64,000 nt of DNA, from contig NZ_CP009227.1 in assembly GCF_000775995.1 (NCBI RefSeq), positions 1,364,001 through 1,428,000 of the forward strand, read 5' to 3'. Every line of letters starts with the position of its first letter. Within the stretch, counting starts at the first letter, position 1. Origin of the DNA: Treponema sp. OMZ 838 (GTDB lineage: Bacteria; Spirochaetota; Spirochaetia; Treponematales; Treponemataceae). The notes beneath the pieces are model-generated. The model did no database searches, had not been told where the DNA came from, and saw nothing but the letters and a program-made list of their open reading frames with translations. The position numbers were made by a program, and so were the translations under genes. Shown here in pieces: positions 35,869-45,010 of the stretch.

Positions 35869-36755
35869 ATGCATTTACATAAAAAAATATTGGCGGTGGT
35901 ACTGTTTGCTGTCGCTGCCGTCCATTTATATGCTTTTGATTCCGGCTTTACGTTGGGAGTAAAGGCGAATTTGACCGGCTCACTGACACGTCCGAAGATT
36001 AATAAAGAGGATAGGGATTACTTAGGTGCCGACAAAATGGAAGGATCGCTCGGCTATATAACCGTCGGAGAAGCAGATCTAACCTATATTTTCGATTCAA
36101 TAAAATACTTCCGCTTACAAGATAATAGTATATTTGGCGGACTGGGCTGGAGCTTCGCGCTCGGCCTGGGGCAGGGCTTTACCGGACAGATTTCGGGACA
36201 GGCTGATGCAGGTATCGGGGTGCCAGTTAATGTCTATTGCCGTATACACATGACTCCTGTGTTAACGCTTACAACGGGTGTCCGCTCATATTTTTTAGGT
36301 AACCGTATCGCAGTCGGTCTTAACACCGGTATACGGATGCCGATGGATCCTCAACCGATATATGAACTTTACAGCAATTTAACGCCGGAACAGATTGAAG
36401 CATTAAAAACAGCTACCGGCGGAAAGGTTGATTTTTCTCCCGAAACAGGAACGCTGTTAATTACTCCGGAACAAATAAAAAAATAAACCCTATCGGTTTT
36501 ACTTTTAAGGGCTACTTTGAATATAACCAGCCGTTCCTGTCCCGAATGGAGATTTTGTTTGGAGCGTTCTTATCATATACGGTGTATAGACCGAAATATA
36601 TAACAATGCCGCAAAAAGTTATTACTGCGGCTCAAGCCGGAGGGGCAGCCAAAAATCCTCCTATTAATGTTGATGTGCTTAATCACCCGCTTAATTCGTA
36701 TTATTTAAATTCGCTCGATTTTGGTCTCACAATCGGGTTAACCTTTAAGGTCTAA
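35869..36755 (+). pseudogene. Outer-membrane-type protein, frameshifted at an A7 run
   Basis: The first frame (35869-36486) encodes a signal peptide (ending ...VHLYA) and about 185 residues rich in Gly and alternating hydrophobic positions, as in a beta-barrel. It stops directly after AAATAAAAAAATAA. From 36484 the other frame continues without a break to 36755 (INPIGFTFKGYFEYNQPF...), ending in SLDFGLTIGLTFKV with a terminal hydrophobic pattern typical of barrels. One extra A in the A7 run at 36477-36483 restores a protein of about 295 residues. Twelve bases later the 1370-residue lipoprotein starts. The lesion may be phase variation, decay or a sequence error. Confidence 0.75.
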
Positions 36756-36767
36756 GGAGGTACATTT

Positions 36768-39700
36768 ATGTATTTGCCTAAAAAGATTATAAATACAATT
36801 ACTGTAATGCTTTGTACCGCTTCTGCGGTGTTGATGTTTTCGACATGTAAACCGTCGATAGGAACCCCATGGTACCCGCGGTCGGCAGGTTCGGATAAAA
36901 TGCCGCTGTATGTAGGCGAGATAACGGTGGCAGATACCCATGTAGAAAAAAGCGCTGATGCACCCAATTTTAATGCTTCTGCGGAATATACCGTTCCGGT
37001 ATCCGGTAAATTAGATTCCGTTAATGTTGCACATATTAAGGTAAAGCTCTATTCCGATGCCAAGTTAGAAAAAGAATTGACGCTTGATAAAGATTTTACC
37101 CTTGAGCTTGCCGGAGGTTCCATTCCTCTGGTAACGAATACTCCTGTTCCGGTGCTGCTGCGTATTAAGCCTACGGCTTCACAGTATGGTATTATAGAAA
37201 AAACAATAAAGATAACACGGCAGCCTAAGGATACCGTATACCTTGGTAATTTGACAGTATATGGTATTTCGGCAACTCCGCCATCGGCTGACGGCAGTTC
37301 TTACTATACGGTTACCGTACCGAGCGAAATTAACAAAATAACAAAAAATGAGATTGGCGTAAGTCTTTTTTCGGATGCGCAAAAGAAAAATGAAATAGAT
37401 AATAACAGTGTTACTATTACCGTTACCGGCGGTTCCGTACAGCTAGCCGCCGAGGTGCCAATTGCCGTTACAGTAACGATTACCCCGCCCGATCTTTATG
37501 ACAGTGTACAAACAACTGTTATGGTAACACGCGAAAAGGTTCAGGAAAAACCTTTGAGTGAATTGGTATTGGTAAAAGAACTGGCGGTATTCGGAACTCC
37601 TGTTGTACCCGATAATAATGGGACATATACTCTTTCCGTTGCGAACGATACAAAACGAGTAACACAGCGGGATATTACCGTAAGTCTGGTAAAAAACGAT
37701 GAAGCCCAAACGCCGGTTGTAGGTAGAGTAAGGTTACTATCCGGCAGTTCGGTTCCGTTAGCTGCAGGGACAGAGGCCTACCTCGCTGTTGAAATTACAG
37801 TGCAGGAGCCTTCCGGCCAATTTATAAAGATTGTAAAAATCACACGTGAAAAGAAAGCTGCTGATCCTTCCAATCCGGGCGATCCGTCCAATCCTAATGA
37901 TCCTGATGACGGAGAAGATTGGGGAAGTGGTGGGGAAAGTGATGAGGACAATAACGATCTCCCTGGAACTGTGCCTCCTTCTATTCCCGAATTTAATGAA
38001 AATAAACCCAATTCAAACCCGAAAGATCCAGAAGGTCGATTGAAATGGGTTAAGAAAACTTTTGATCCGAATGAAGATCCGTTTACCAAATATACGGCAG
38101 ATTCCAACGGCTTTTCTGCTACCCAATTTGATAGTTGGGTTGTGTATATCAGCGATTTTAATAACGACACAAACGTTCCTACCTATAGATTTAAACCCGG
38201 TGTATGGACGGGAACACCTGAAAGCTATGATGGACCGAATTTCGGCTCCAGTCTTAAAACTTCAAAAAATGTAAAGTTTTATCGTTATAGAACGCGAAAA
38301 GATCGTTGGGCACAACATGGGGGGTTCGTTCCTGCCCATGATCCAAACGATGAGCGGTTTTATTTTTATCGATTTACTTCACTTTCAGGTCCTGCAATTG
38401 GTACTCAAAGTCTTGACAATTCAATGTTTGCGATGGATACTTATTCCAAATTCATCTTCTACTATAGCGAACCCAGTTATCTAAAAAATTTGTTTGGAAA
38501 TAAAGTTCCTCAAAACTGGATGGACTATAATGCCCCTGCTTCAGGAGAACATCAGCTGTTTAATGAACCGTTTTATATGAGTGACCCTATAGGGTATGTT
38601 AACGCTGACGGAACAGTTGTTCTGTATTCTTGGGTTAAACAGTATATTGCAAATGATAAGTATCATGCCCCTAAAAATGGAAGTTTTACACAACCGGCAG
38701 AACCTAATGAAGGAAAACCGGGCTATTCGCCTTACCGGAAAACTCAACTGCCGTTACAGACCAAGTGGGTAGAAAATCCTGATTATACGGCAGCGGCTGT
38801 AACGATTAAGGAGCAGCCTAAATCGCAGTCTGTTATGCAGGGGGCTCGTGATTGGTTTGTACAGGTTATACCGAATGCAACGCCGTCAGACGAAAACTTG
38901 AGCTACCAATGGTACGAAAATGCTTCGAACTCTAATACTGGTGGTACACCGGTTTCAACCGGTATGGGAAATACGGCGTCTGCATTTTATTTCCCGACCG
39001 GTACAGAAGGAGTAAAATACTATTACTGCAAGGTAACCAATACAAACCCCAAAAACAATAAGACCGCCGAAGTAGTAAGTGATGCTGTTAAGGTTGAAGT
39101 AAAAAAAGGTACAGCCGTTATTCACTTCCGTCATACTCCCGATAAGGGTGGCACGCTTGCCGCTGTAATAGACGGACAGCCGGTACAAGATGGAGCAACG
39201 GTTGATCGTGGTTCCGTTATTACCTTAACCGCAAGTCCTGCTGCCGGTTTTGTTGTCGGCAGTTGGGTAGGTGCTGTACAGAAAGATGCCGGTAACCCAC
39301 TCGTTGCCGAATATACCGTAACTCAGAATGCAACTATAGGTGTGCAATTTAAATCGAACTCTGCACCTCCTGCTGAAAAAGTAAAGTTGTATTTCTTTAC
39401 CGGCGATTCTAACGGAACTCTAAAAGCAGTGGCAAGAGTAGAGAACCAAGATGTTGAACTGCAAAACGGCACGGAGCTTGATAAAGGCACTATCGTTACC
39501 TTTACCGCCGACCCCAAGCCTTTGTATGAAGTTGACTCATGGACAGTCGGAGAGTCCTCCAATAAAACAATAACAGTAACGCTAAAGGAAAAAAAGACCA
39601 CGGTATGTGTATTCTTTAAGTTGAAACAGTTTAAGGTAACATTTGCGCCGGAACCGGTAGAAGGAGGTTCGGTTACCGCTTTTATAGATGAAAAGCCGCA

Positions 39701-40880
39701 TGAAAACAATACTGAAGTGGAAGTGGGCAAAAACGTAACCTTTAAAGCGAAAGCAGAGCCCGGCTATTACCTCGATCATTGGGAAGGCTGGGATGAAGCT
39801 TCCGACAAAGGTGAAGCTTCTGAGGTGCAGGTACAGGTGAAAAATCCCCTTTCTGTTACAGCTGTCTTTAAAAAGCTCTATCCCGTTACCTTTGCTTCCA
39901 CTGACGAAAATAAAGGTACCGTTACCGCAACCGTTAATGGAGAATCTATTGAGAGCGGAGCAAACGTTCGAGAGGGGCAAACCGTTACCTTTAAAGCAAC
40001 GCCGAAAAATGGAGCATTCATTATTGATCAGTGGAACGATATTGACGCCCAAGCTTCCGATACAGAAAAAACGGTAGTTGTTGATCGCGTATTTAATGTT
40101 ACAGCCTCCTTTAAGCATAAGCCTAATATGCAGTTAACTGTAACTCCAAAAATACAGAATGTAGATTTACAGTCGTGGAGTACAGCAGACGGAGCTCACT
40201 TTAGTCCTAAATATCTGGATGGTGTCCATTTAGCACATAATCTTTCCGTATCGATACAAGGCGGCGGTAACGATAAGACAGAAAAATGGGAATACAGTTT
40301 TCCTTACGAAAAGAAATCGTGGGCTAACGGAAATAAAGGCGATTATGTACAAGAAGTTGATTTGATTACTGTAGGTAAAAACAAAGAGAAGGGATCCGCA
40401 TTGGTGGATATTGGGTATACCTCATTTCCCAATTTAAAAGTAGGATTTACGAATTATCTAGTTAAATCTAATCGGCATGACTATTGGCGTACTGAATATG
40501 TGCGGTATGCTCTGGGAATTGGCCCCGATCTATATAGGAAACAATGTTTAGATAACAATAGTGTATTTGCGTTGAAATACAATGAAGGCGAAGGGGAATG
40601 GACGATCAATAAAAACGCTGTCCATATTAACCAAGTTGATAAGGATAATGATGGTATTACCGATGATGTTCCCCAGCTTCCACGTCCGAACGGCTATGAT
40701 GGTATGGATCCTAACTATAAAACCATATCGTTTAAAAACGTAACTATCACCTATGACGAAAACTTTACCCTTGCCGGTGGCGAGGAAAAAGACTTCGTTA
40801 TTACGTACAAGGTAGATAACCATGATGGAACCCGCTCGAAAGGAACCATAAAGGTAATCTATACGATAGGGTGGAAGTAG
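36768..40880 (+). CDS. Large repeat lipoprotein, probable surface protein
   Basis: The 1370-residue product has a signal peptide ending in a relaxed lipobox (MFSTC, Cys27). Residues 45-360 hold three related units of about 100 residues, each ending in an (I/V)xITR(E/Q)-type strand. Residues 363-425 are a Pro/Asn/Asp/Gly-rich linker. An unrecognised domain follows to about 670, then an Ig-like unit (TIKEQPKSQSV... YQWYEN) at 675-780. Residues 780-1120 contain four divergent InlB-B-type repeats, each with a (G)GT/S-(L/V)-xA start, a GxxVTFxA core and a W near the end. The last 250 residues are a separate domain. AGGAGG precedes the ATG. An adhesin-like role is inferred from architecture. Confidence 0.88.
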   Translation: MYLPKKIINTITVMLCTASAVLMFSTCKPSIGTPWYPRSAGSDKMPLYVGEITVADTHVEKSADAPNFNASAEYTVPVSGKLDSVNVAHIKVKLYSDAKLEKELTLDKDFTLELAGGSIPLVTNTPVPVLLRIKPTASQYGIIEKTIKITRQPKDTVYLGNLTVYGISATPPSADGSSYYTVTVPSEINKITKNEIGVSLFSDAQKKNEIDNNSVTITVTGGSVQLAAEVPIAVTVTITPPDLYDSVQTTVMVTREKVQEKPLSELVLVKELAVFGTPVVPDNNGTYTLSVANDTKRVTQRDITVSLVKNDEAQTPVVGRVRLLSGSSVPLAAGTEAYLAVEITVQEPSGQFIKIVKITREKKAADPSNPGDPSNPNDPDDGEDWGSGGESDEDNNDLPGTVPPSIPEFNENKPNSNPKDPEGRLKWVKKTFDPNEDPFTKYTADSNGFSATQFDSWVVYISDFNNDTNVPTYRFKPGVWTGTPESYDGPNFGSSLKTSKNVKFYRYRTRKDRWAQHGGFVPAHDPNDERFYFYRFTSLSGPAIGTQSLDNSMFAMDTYSKFIFYYSEPSYLKNLFGNKVPQNWMDYNAPASGEHQLFNEPFYMSDPIGYVNADGTVVLYSWVKQYIANDKYHAPKNGSFTQPAEPNEGKPGYSPYRKTQLPLQTKWVENPDYTAAAVTIKEQPKSQSVMQGARDWFVQVIPNATPSDENLSYQWYENASNSNTGGTPVSTGMGNTASAFYFPTGTEGVKYYYCKVTNTNPKNNKTAEVVSDAVKVEVKKGTAVIHFRHTPDKGGTLAAVIDGQPVQDGATVDRGSVITLTASPAAGFVVGSWVGAVQKDAGNPLVAEYTVTQNATIGVQFKSNSAPPAEKVKLYFFTGDSNGTLKAVARVENQDVELQNGTELDKGTIVTFTADPKPLYEVDSWTVGESSNKTITVTLKEKKTTVCVFFKLKQFKVTFAPEPVEGGSVTAFIDEKPHENNTEVEVGKNVTFKAKAEPGYYLDHWEGWDEASDKGEASEVQVQVKNPLSVTAVFKKLYPVTFASTDENKGTVTATVNGESIESGANVREGQTVTFKATPKNGAFIIDQWNDIDAQASDTEKTVVVDRVFNVTASFKHKPNMQLTVTPKIQNVDLQSWSTADGAHFSPKYLDGVHLAHNLSVSIQGGGNDKTEKWEYSFPYEKKSWANGNKGDYVQEVDLITVGKNKEKGSALVDIGYTSFPNLKVGFTNYLVKSNRHDYWRTEYVRYALGIGPDLYRKQCLDNNSVFALKYNEGEGEWTINKNAVHINQVDKDNDGITDDVPQLPRPNGYDGMDPNYKTISFKNVTITYDENFTLAGGEEKDFVITYKVDNHDGTRSKGTIKVIYTIGWK

Positions 40881-40908
40881 TTACTAAGCAATAATTTTGA
40901 ATGAAAGG

Positions 40909-40955
40909 AAAGCCGTTTTATGTTGGAGAAATCCTGCGTAAGACGGCTTTTTTTT
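40909..40955 (+). terminator. Terminator after the large lipoprotein
   Basis: Arms AAAGCCGTTTTA and TAAGACGGCTTT pair over 12 bp with one G-U, followed by a run of eight or more T. Confidence 0.88.
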
Positions 40956-41227
40956 ATGGGTAGGGCGTGATTTGCTCCTTTACTAAGGTTTTGGCAGCGG
41001 GGTAGAACGAACCGGTTTGGCGGTTGTACCGCATCCGTATAGATTGAAGATGTAGAGCGTTCTATGATATTATGAGGAGAGAGAAGGATACTTGTCTATC
41101 TGCGATTGAAATAATAAACTTGAAGAGATGATGACCGTTACAAGTCGTCTGTATTGGTCTGTGTATGTAGTTGGGAGCATGTTTAATGTTGTTGTATAGC
41201 TCAACGACTAAAACGAAGGAGCAATAT
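40956..41227. other. Spacer at the left border of the accessory patch
   Basis: No gene, RNA or clear repeat is seen. A GGAG box (41217-41221) belongs to the dual-OB remnant that follows. Confidence 0.4.
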
Positions 41228-41658
41228 ATGTTTAAGACGGTGTTGATACTTGCAAATTCAATAAAACATCACGGATATTGTGTTGCCGGAAAGGAATTGA
41301 TTACTAAAAACTGGATTAGATTCCATCTAATTTTCTAGATAGTCCTCTCGATTTATGGGGTACGAAGGATTGGGTAGATCCTAATGCTATTACACAAAAG
41401 CAAATTGCTATTAATCAGTCATTGTATCTTGTGAAAGTCAAAAATCTTCAGACAAAAGTTATAGATGAAAATCAAAATAAAAGAAGAAGAGTAGTGTTTG
41501 ACTATAATGGAATACTGTATGATCTTGCTTGTACGGATCCGAACTTTGATACTATAAATAATGGTCAAAAAGCGCATAATAATATATTGTGTATCAGCTT
41601 GGGAGAACTTTTTGACGCGACAGGCTGTCATCATAAAATTGTAGCAGGAATCTTTTGA
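41228..41658 (+). pseudogene. Dual-OB domain protein remnant, internally deleted and frameshifted
   Basis: A good GGAG site leads into MFKTVLILANSIKHHGYCVAGKEL, the N-terminus of the dual OB-fold family, but the frame stops at 41336 after 36 residues. Another frame from 41320 to 41658 gives the family C-terminal half (FLDSPLDLWG ... LCISLGELF ... HHKIVAG). Both halves fit one protein, joined near 41315 by a frame change and with the middle part apparently missing, since intact members have more residues between these motifs. Its stop overlaps the DUF488 ATG. Such proteins often sit next to DUF488 genes; the function is unknown. Confidence 0.65.
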
Positions 41659-42155
41659 TGGTTATGAGTGCAATAAACAGCGGAGGTAGGCTCTACACAA
41701 TAGGGTGTTCGATTCACACTATCGAATCTTTCATTGATATTCTCAAAAAGCATGAAGTTAATGTCGTTATTGACGTTCGATCTACTCCCTATAGCAAGCA
41801 TACGGCTCAATTCAATAAAGAGAATTTACAGAGAGTGACAAGTCACAATCGTATCTATTATTCATCTTTTAGTAAGGAATTCGGTGCTAGGCGTAAAGAA
41901 AACTGTGTTTACACAAACGATACTGTCAGTTTTGATAAAGTAAAGCAGCTTCCCATATTTATTAATGGGGTAGAAAGAATTAGAAAAGGACTACAAGAAG
42001 GATATCGTATTGCTCTTATATGCACGGAAAAAGAACCTGCCGACTGCCATAGATTTAGCCTTGTTACTAAAGGCATTTCAGAGAGAATCGGTGTTTATGC
42101 AAACCATATTTTATATGACGGCAGTCTAATGACAACCAAAAGACTTGTTACGTAA
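41658..42155 (+). CDS. DUF488 family protein, possibly truncated at the C-terminus
   Basis: The 165-residue protein has the DUF488 signatures LYTIGCSIHTIESFIDIL near the N-terminus, VVIDVRSTPYSKH, and the conserved LICTEKEPADCHR block near residue 120. The ATG at 41658 overlaps the dual-OB stop as TGATG. The end, after ILYDGSL, is abrupt and runs into sequence shared with the next DUF488 fragment, so the natural C-terminus may have been replaced. The family has no settled activity; the conserved Cys-His-Arg suggests a catalytic or metal site. Low-GC context and broken neighbours suggest an old acquired module. Confidence 0.8.
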   Translation: MVMSAINSGGRLYTIGCSIHTIESFIDILKKHEVNVVIDVRSTPYSKHTAQFNKENLQRVTSHNRIYYSSFSKEFGARRKENCVYTNDTVSFDKVKQLPIFINGVERIRKGLQEGYRIALICTEKEPADCHRFSLVTKGISERIGVYANHILYDGSLMTTKRLVT

Positions 42156-42369
42156 TTATCAAAAGAAAGAAATTACCTGGGCAGATTATGAAGTTGAGTA
42201 TTTAAGAATTATTGAACAAAGAAATATACTGAATATCATAAAAAAAGACGAGATCATCAACGGTGTGTTACTTTGTAGTGAAGATCGTCCCGACCAGTGT
42301 CATAGAAGATTATTAGCGGAATATTTAGCACGAAATTGGGAAAATATTGAAATAGTTCACCTATTTTAA
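42127..42369 (+). pseudogene. Second DUF488 gene, N-terminus missing
   Basis: Only the C-terminal part of a second, different DUF488 protein is present: KDLLRNYQKKEITWADYEVEY followed by VLLCSEDRPDQCHRRLLAEYL. Intact members have 60-70 more residues in front. The frame opens directly behind a stop near 42130, inside the end of the first DUF488 gene. A TTG at 42145 could start a 74-residue product but this would lack half the domain. A deletion joining two adjacent DUF488 genes explains the arrangement. Confidence 0.7.
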
Positions 42370-42384
42370 TATAGGAGGAATATT

Positions 42385-42659
42385 ATGATTACTTCAAAAA
42401 AATTAACGGCTGAAAGATTGGAAGAAATAAAAAACTATCCTATATTGTATGATGAGGATAGTCCAAAACTGACAAAAGAACAAATTGCAAGGCTTAGACC
42501 GGCGCATGAAGCATATTGGAATGCAACGCCCGTTAAAAAACAATTTCTATAAAAAAAATAGATGCGGATATTCTTGCTGTACTCCAGTCTTTAGGTAAAG
42601 GCTATCAGACGAGAATCAACAGTATTTTAAGAAAAGCTATTACTATAGGTGATTATTAA
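42385..42659 (+). pseudogene. BrnA-like antitoxin, frameshifted
   Basis: The first frame (42385-42552) gives the BrnA-type N-terminus with the phrase DEDSPKLTKEQIARLRPA and KKQFL, then a stop. A one-base shift between about 42545 and 42551, next to an A8 run, continues with DADILAVLQSLGKGYQTRIN and ends ILRKAITIGDY, the ribbon-helix-helix part of BrnA-type antitoxins. Restored length is about 91 residues. GGAGG precedes the ATG. No BrnT toxin gene is visible nearby, so it is an orphan. Frame lesion may be real or an assembly error. Confidence 0.7.
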
Positions 42660-42964
42660 AATATTCCTGACAGGCTTAATTGCACTATATTGATTACTAT
42701 CATTTCAATATATTTTAAAAGACTTGATTTACTTGAAGAATATTTTCAAACAAAGTTAACTTATCCCCCAAAAAAACATGTATTTGTTTTACCGCTGCTA
42801 TTACGCAATAGCAAAACTTCAAGTGTAAATGTGCCGCCTGATAGGTCTGTATACTTTCCCCACTAGAGGGAGAATAGAAAGGCGAATCTATACCCTTGAT
42901 ACGATGCGGTATCTCTGACTCCGATGACCTTACACTATCGAGCTTTGTATGCTATACTGCTATC
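42660..42964. other. AT-rich spacer without recognised feature
   Basis: Between the BrnA remnant and the Rpn-type gene I see no gene, RNA or repeat. Confidence 0.4.
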
Positions 42965-43852
42965 ATGTTAGAAACCGTACCGGATAACCGTAACTATAAG
43001 GACTCTATTTTTGTCGATCTGTTCAGCACCGATGAAAAAGCAAAAGAGAGGTTTTTGTCCCTCTACAATGCTTTGCACGGTACTCAGTTGCATGATGTTG
43101 CCTTACTAGAAAATATCAAGCTTGAACAAGTGATGTATATGAGCTTTGCCAATGATGTCTCGTATCTTGTCGAAAACAAAATTATTGTCCTTGCCGAGCA
43201 TCAATCGACTATTAATCCTAATATGCCATTGCGCTGTCTTGAGTATGTCAGCCGTCTGTATGAGAAACTTTTTGAATCAAAAGAAAAGTATAGCCGTAAA
43301 CTGCTCACTATCCCGACACCGGAATTTTATGTCTTTTATAATGGAATAGAACCATATCCCTGTGATAAAGCGCTTAAACTATCCCACGCATTTAAGGAAC
43401 AGACGGAACAACCAAACTTGGAATTAATTGTCAAAGTGGTAAACATAAATCAGCATAATGAACATCCGCTCTTGGAACTGTGTAAACCCATCAATGAATA
43501 TAGCATTTTTGTCCAAACAGTGAGAAAATGGAAAGAGCTTGATCCGGTACATGGTTTTCAAAAAGCCATTGAGGAATGTATAGCAAATAATGTTTTGCGA
43601 GAATATCTCGAACGGAAGACGAAGGAGGTAATAAACATGTTGCTGGCCGAATATAATTATGAAGAAGATATTGCCGTACAACGTGCAGAAGAACGTGAAA
43701 TAGCCTTTGCTGAAGGTATAGAACAAGGTATAGAACAAGGTGCTCATAACAAAGCTGTTGAAAGTGCAAGAATTTTAAAGCAGCTCCATTCTGATACTGC
43801 AATGATTATGCAAGTAACCGGTTTAAGTGCTGAAGAAATAGCAAGGCTATAG
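42965..43852 (+). CDS. Rpn/PD-(D/E)XK nuclease family transposase-like protein
   Basis: The 295-residue protein belongs to the recombination-promoting nuclease group (PDDEXK_2). It starts NYKDSIFVDLFSTDEKAKERFLSLYNAL, has VLAEHQST near residue 78 in the place of the family's E-x-Q nuclease motif, and a Tyr/Leu-rich middle. The tail carries EQGIEQGA-type repeats and a VTGLSAEEIARL helix typical of these proteins. The ATG at 42965 fits the family start; the longer frame adds 23 unlikely residues. Family members promote RecA-independent recombination and are often multi-copy. A tail of a second such gene lies directly downstream on the other strand. Confidence 0.85.
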   Translation: MLETVPDNRNYKDSIFVDLFSTDEKAKERFLSLYNALHGTQLHDVALLENIKLEQVMYMSFANDVSYLVENKIIVLAEHQSTINPNMPLRCLEYVSRLYEKLFESKEKYSRKLLTIPTPEFYVFYNGIEPYPCDKALKLSHAFKEQTEQPNLELIVKVVNINQHNEHPLLELCKPINEYSIFVQTVRKWKELDPVHGFQKAIEECIANNVLREYLERKTKEVINMLLAEYNYEEDIAVQRAEEREIAFAEGIEQGIEQGAHNKAVESARILKQLHSDTAMIMQVTGLSAEEIARL

Positions 43853-43860
43853 AGGAAGGT

Positions 43861-43939
43861 GCGCTCAATTCTCCCGCCACTTCTGCTTGCGAAAGCCCTG
43901 TCTCTTGGGCTATATTTTCCACTGATAGGCTGAACCGTA
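43861..43939 (-). pseudogene. C-terminal remnant of another Rpn-type gene
   Basis: On the minus strand the phrase SVENIAQETGLSQAEVAGEL is encoded, the same kind of C-terminal helix (IxxxTGLSxxE) that ends the plus-strand Rpn gene. Only about 26 codons survive. It abuts the plus-strand gene tail to tail. Confidence 0.55.
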
Positions 43940-44062
43940 TCTAATTACAATCAGGCTCTCTATAATTTCTCTCCCCAAAAGTGTATAATGATTGGTGCAT
44001 GGAAGCGCTTATACTTTTTTGAAGAGTAGGCAATATTTTAATTTTTTATAAGGAGAGACGTT

Positions 44063-45010
44063 ATGGATCAAAAGAAACGAAAAGTAACGATTGTCGGTGC
44101 GGGTTCTGTCGGGGCTACATTTGCGTATGCGTTGGCTCAAAGCGGTTTTGCCGATGAGATTGCAATCACCGATATGAATAAAAACTTTGCAGAAGGGCAG
44201 GCGATGGATCTTGTCCACGGTTTGCCGTTTTTGCCGCAGGTTGATATCCACACCGGCAGTCAAACCGATTATGCCGACAGCGATATCATTGTGATAACTG
44301 CCGGTGCAAAACAGCAGCCGGGAGAAACGAGAATAGACCTCCTTAAACGCAATGCCGCTATCATCAAAACTATTGCAAAAGAAATTGCCGCAAGCGGCTG
44401 CAAAGGCGTCATGCTGCTCGTGAGTAATCCCGTCGATATTCTTACAAAGGTGGCGCTCGAAGCAAGCGGTTGGGATCGCGGTAGGGTTATCGGTTCCGGT
44501 ACCGTCTTGGATACCGCCCGCTTCCGCTACGTACTCAGCAAAGAATGCGGCGTCGATGCCCGTAATATACACGGCTACATCCTCGGCGAGCACGGCGACA
44601 GCGAATTTGCCGCATGGTCGATGACCACCATAGCCGGACGGCGCATCGACGAATACTGCGGCAGCGGCACGTGCAGCTCGGGTATTCACTTCGATAAAGA
44701 AAAAATCTTGGACGAAGTACGCCATTCCGCCTATCATATCATCGACTACAAAGGCTCAACCTATTTTGCTGTCGGTTTGGCGCTTACCAGAATAGCCGGC
44801 GCCATTCTGCGTAATGAACACAGCATCCTCTCCGTCTCGATGGCTCTAAACGGAGAATTCGGCTTGCACGGCGCTTGTTTGAGCGTTCCCTGCATTGTCG
44901 GCAGAAGTGGCGTCGAAAAAATCATCGAAGGCGAACTTCCCAAGGACGAACAATCAGCGCTTGAAGCCAGCGCCCAGCGGCTTCACGACGCATATCTGTC
45001 TATCTGTTAA
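44063..45010 (+). CDS. ldh: L-lactate dehydrogenase
   Basis: The 315-residue cytosolic enzyme reduces pyruvate to L-lactate with NADH. The Rossmann loop is VGAGSVGATFA near residue 13; the mobile loop is GAKQQPGETRIDLL near residue 83, in which the Gln is the lactate-type specificity residue (malate dehydrogenases have Arg). SNPVD, the catalytic His in GEHGDSE near residue 178 and an Asp-x-x-Arg pair complete the site. AAGGAGAG precedes the ATG. It stands alone between the accessory patch and a repeat block. Fermentative NAD regeneration fits the malic enzyme gene nearby. Confidence 0.95.
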   Translation: MDQKKRKVTIVGAGSVGATFAYALAQSGFADEIAITDMNKNFAEGQAMDLVHGLPFLPQVDIHTGSQTDYADSDIIVITAGAKQQPGETRIDLLKRNAAIIKTIAKEIAASGCKGVMLLVSNPVDILTKVALEASGWDRGRVIGSGTVLDTARFRYVLSKECGVDARNIHGYILGEHGDSEFAAWSMTTIAGRRIDEYCGSGTCSSGIHFDKEKILDEVRHSAYHIIDYKGSTYFAVGLALTRIAGAILRNEHSILSVSMALNGEFGLHGACLSVPCIVGRSGVEKIIEGELPKDEQSALEASAQRLHDAYLSIC

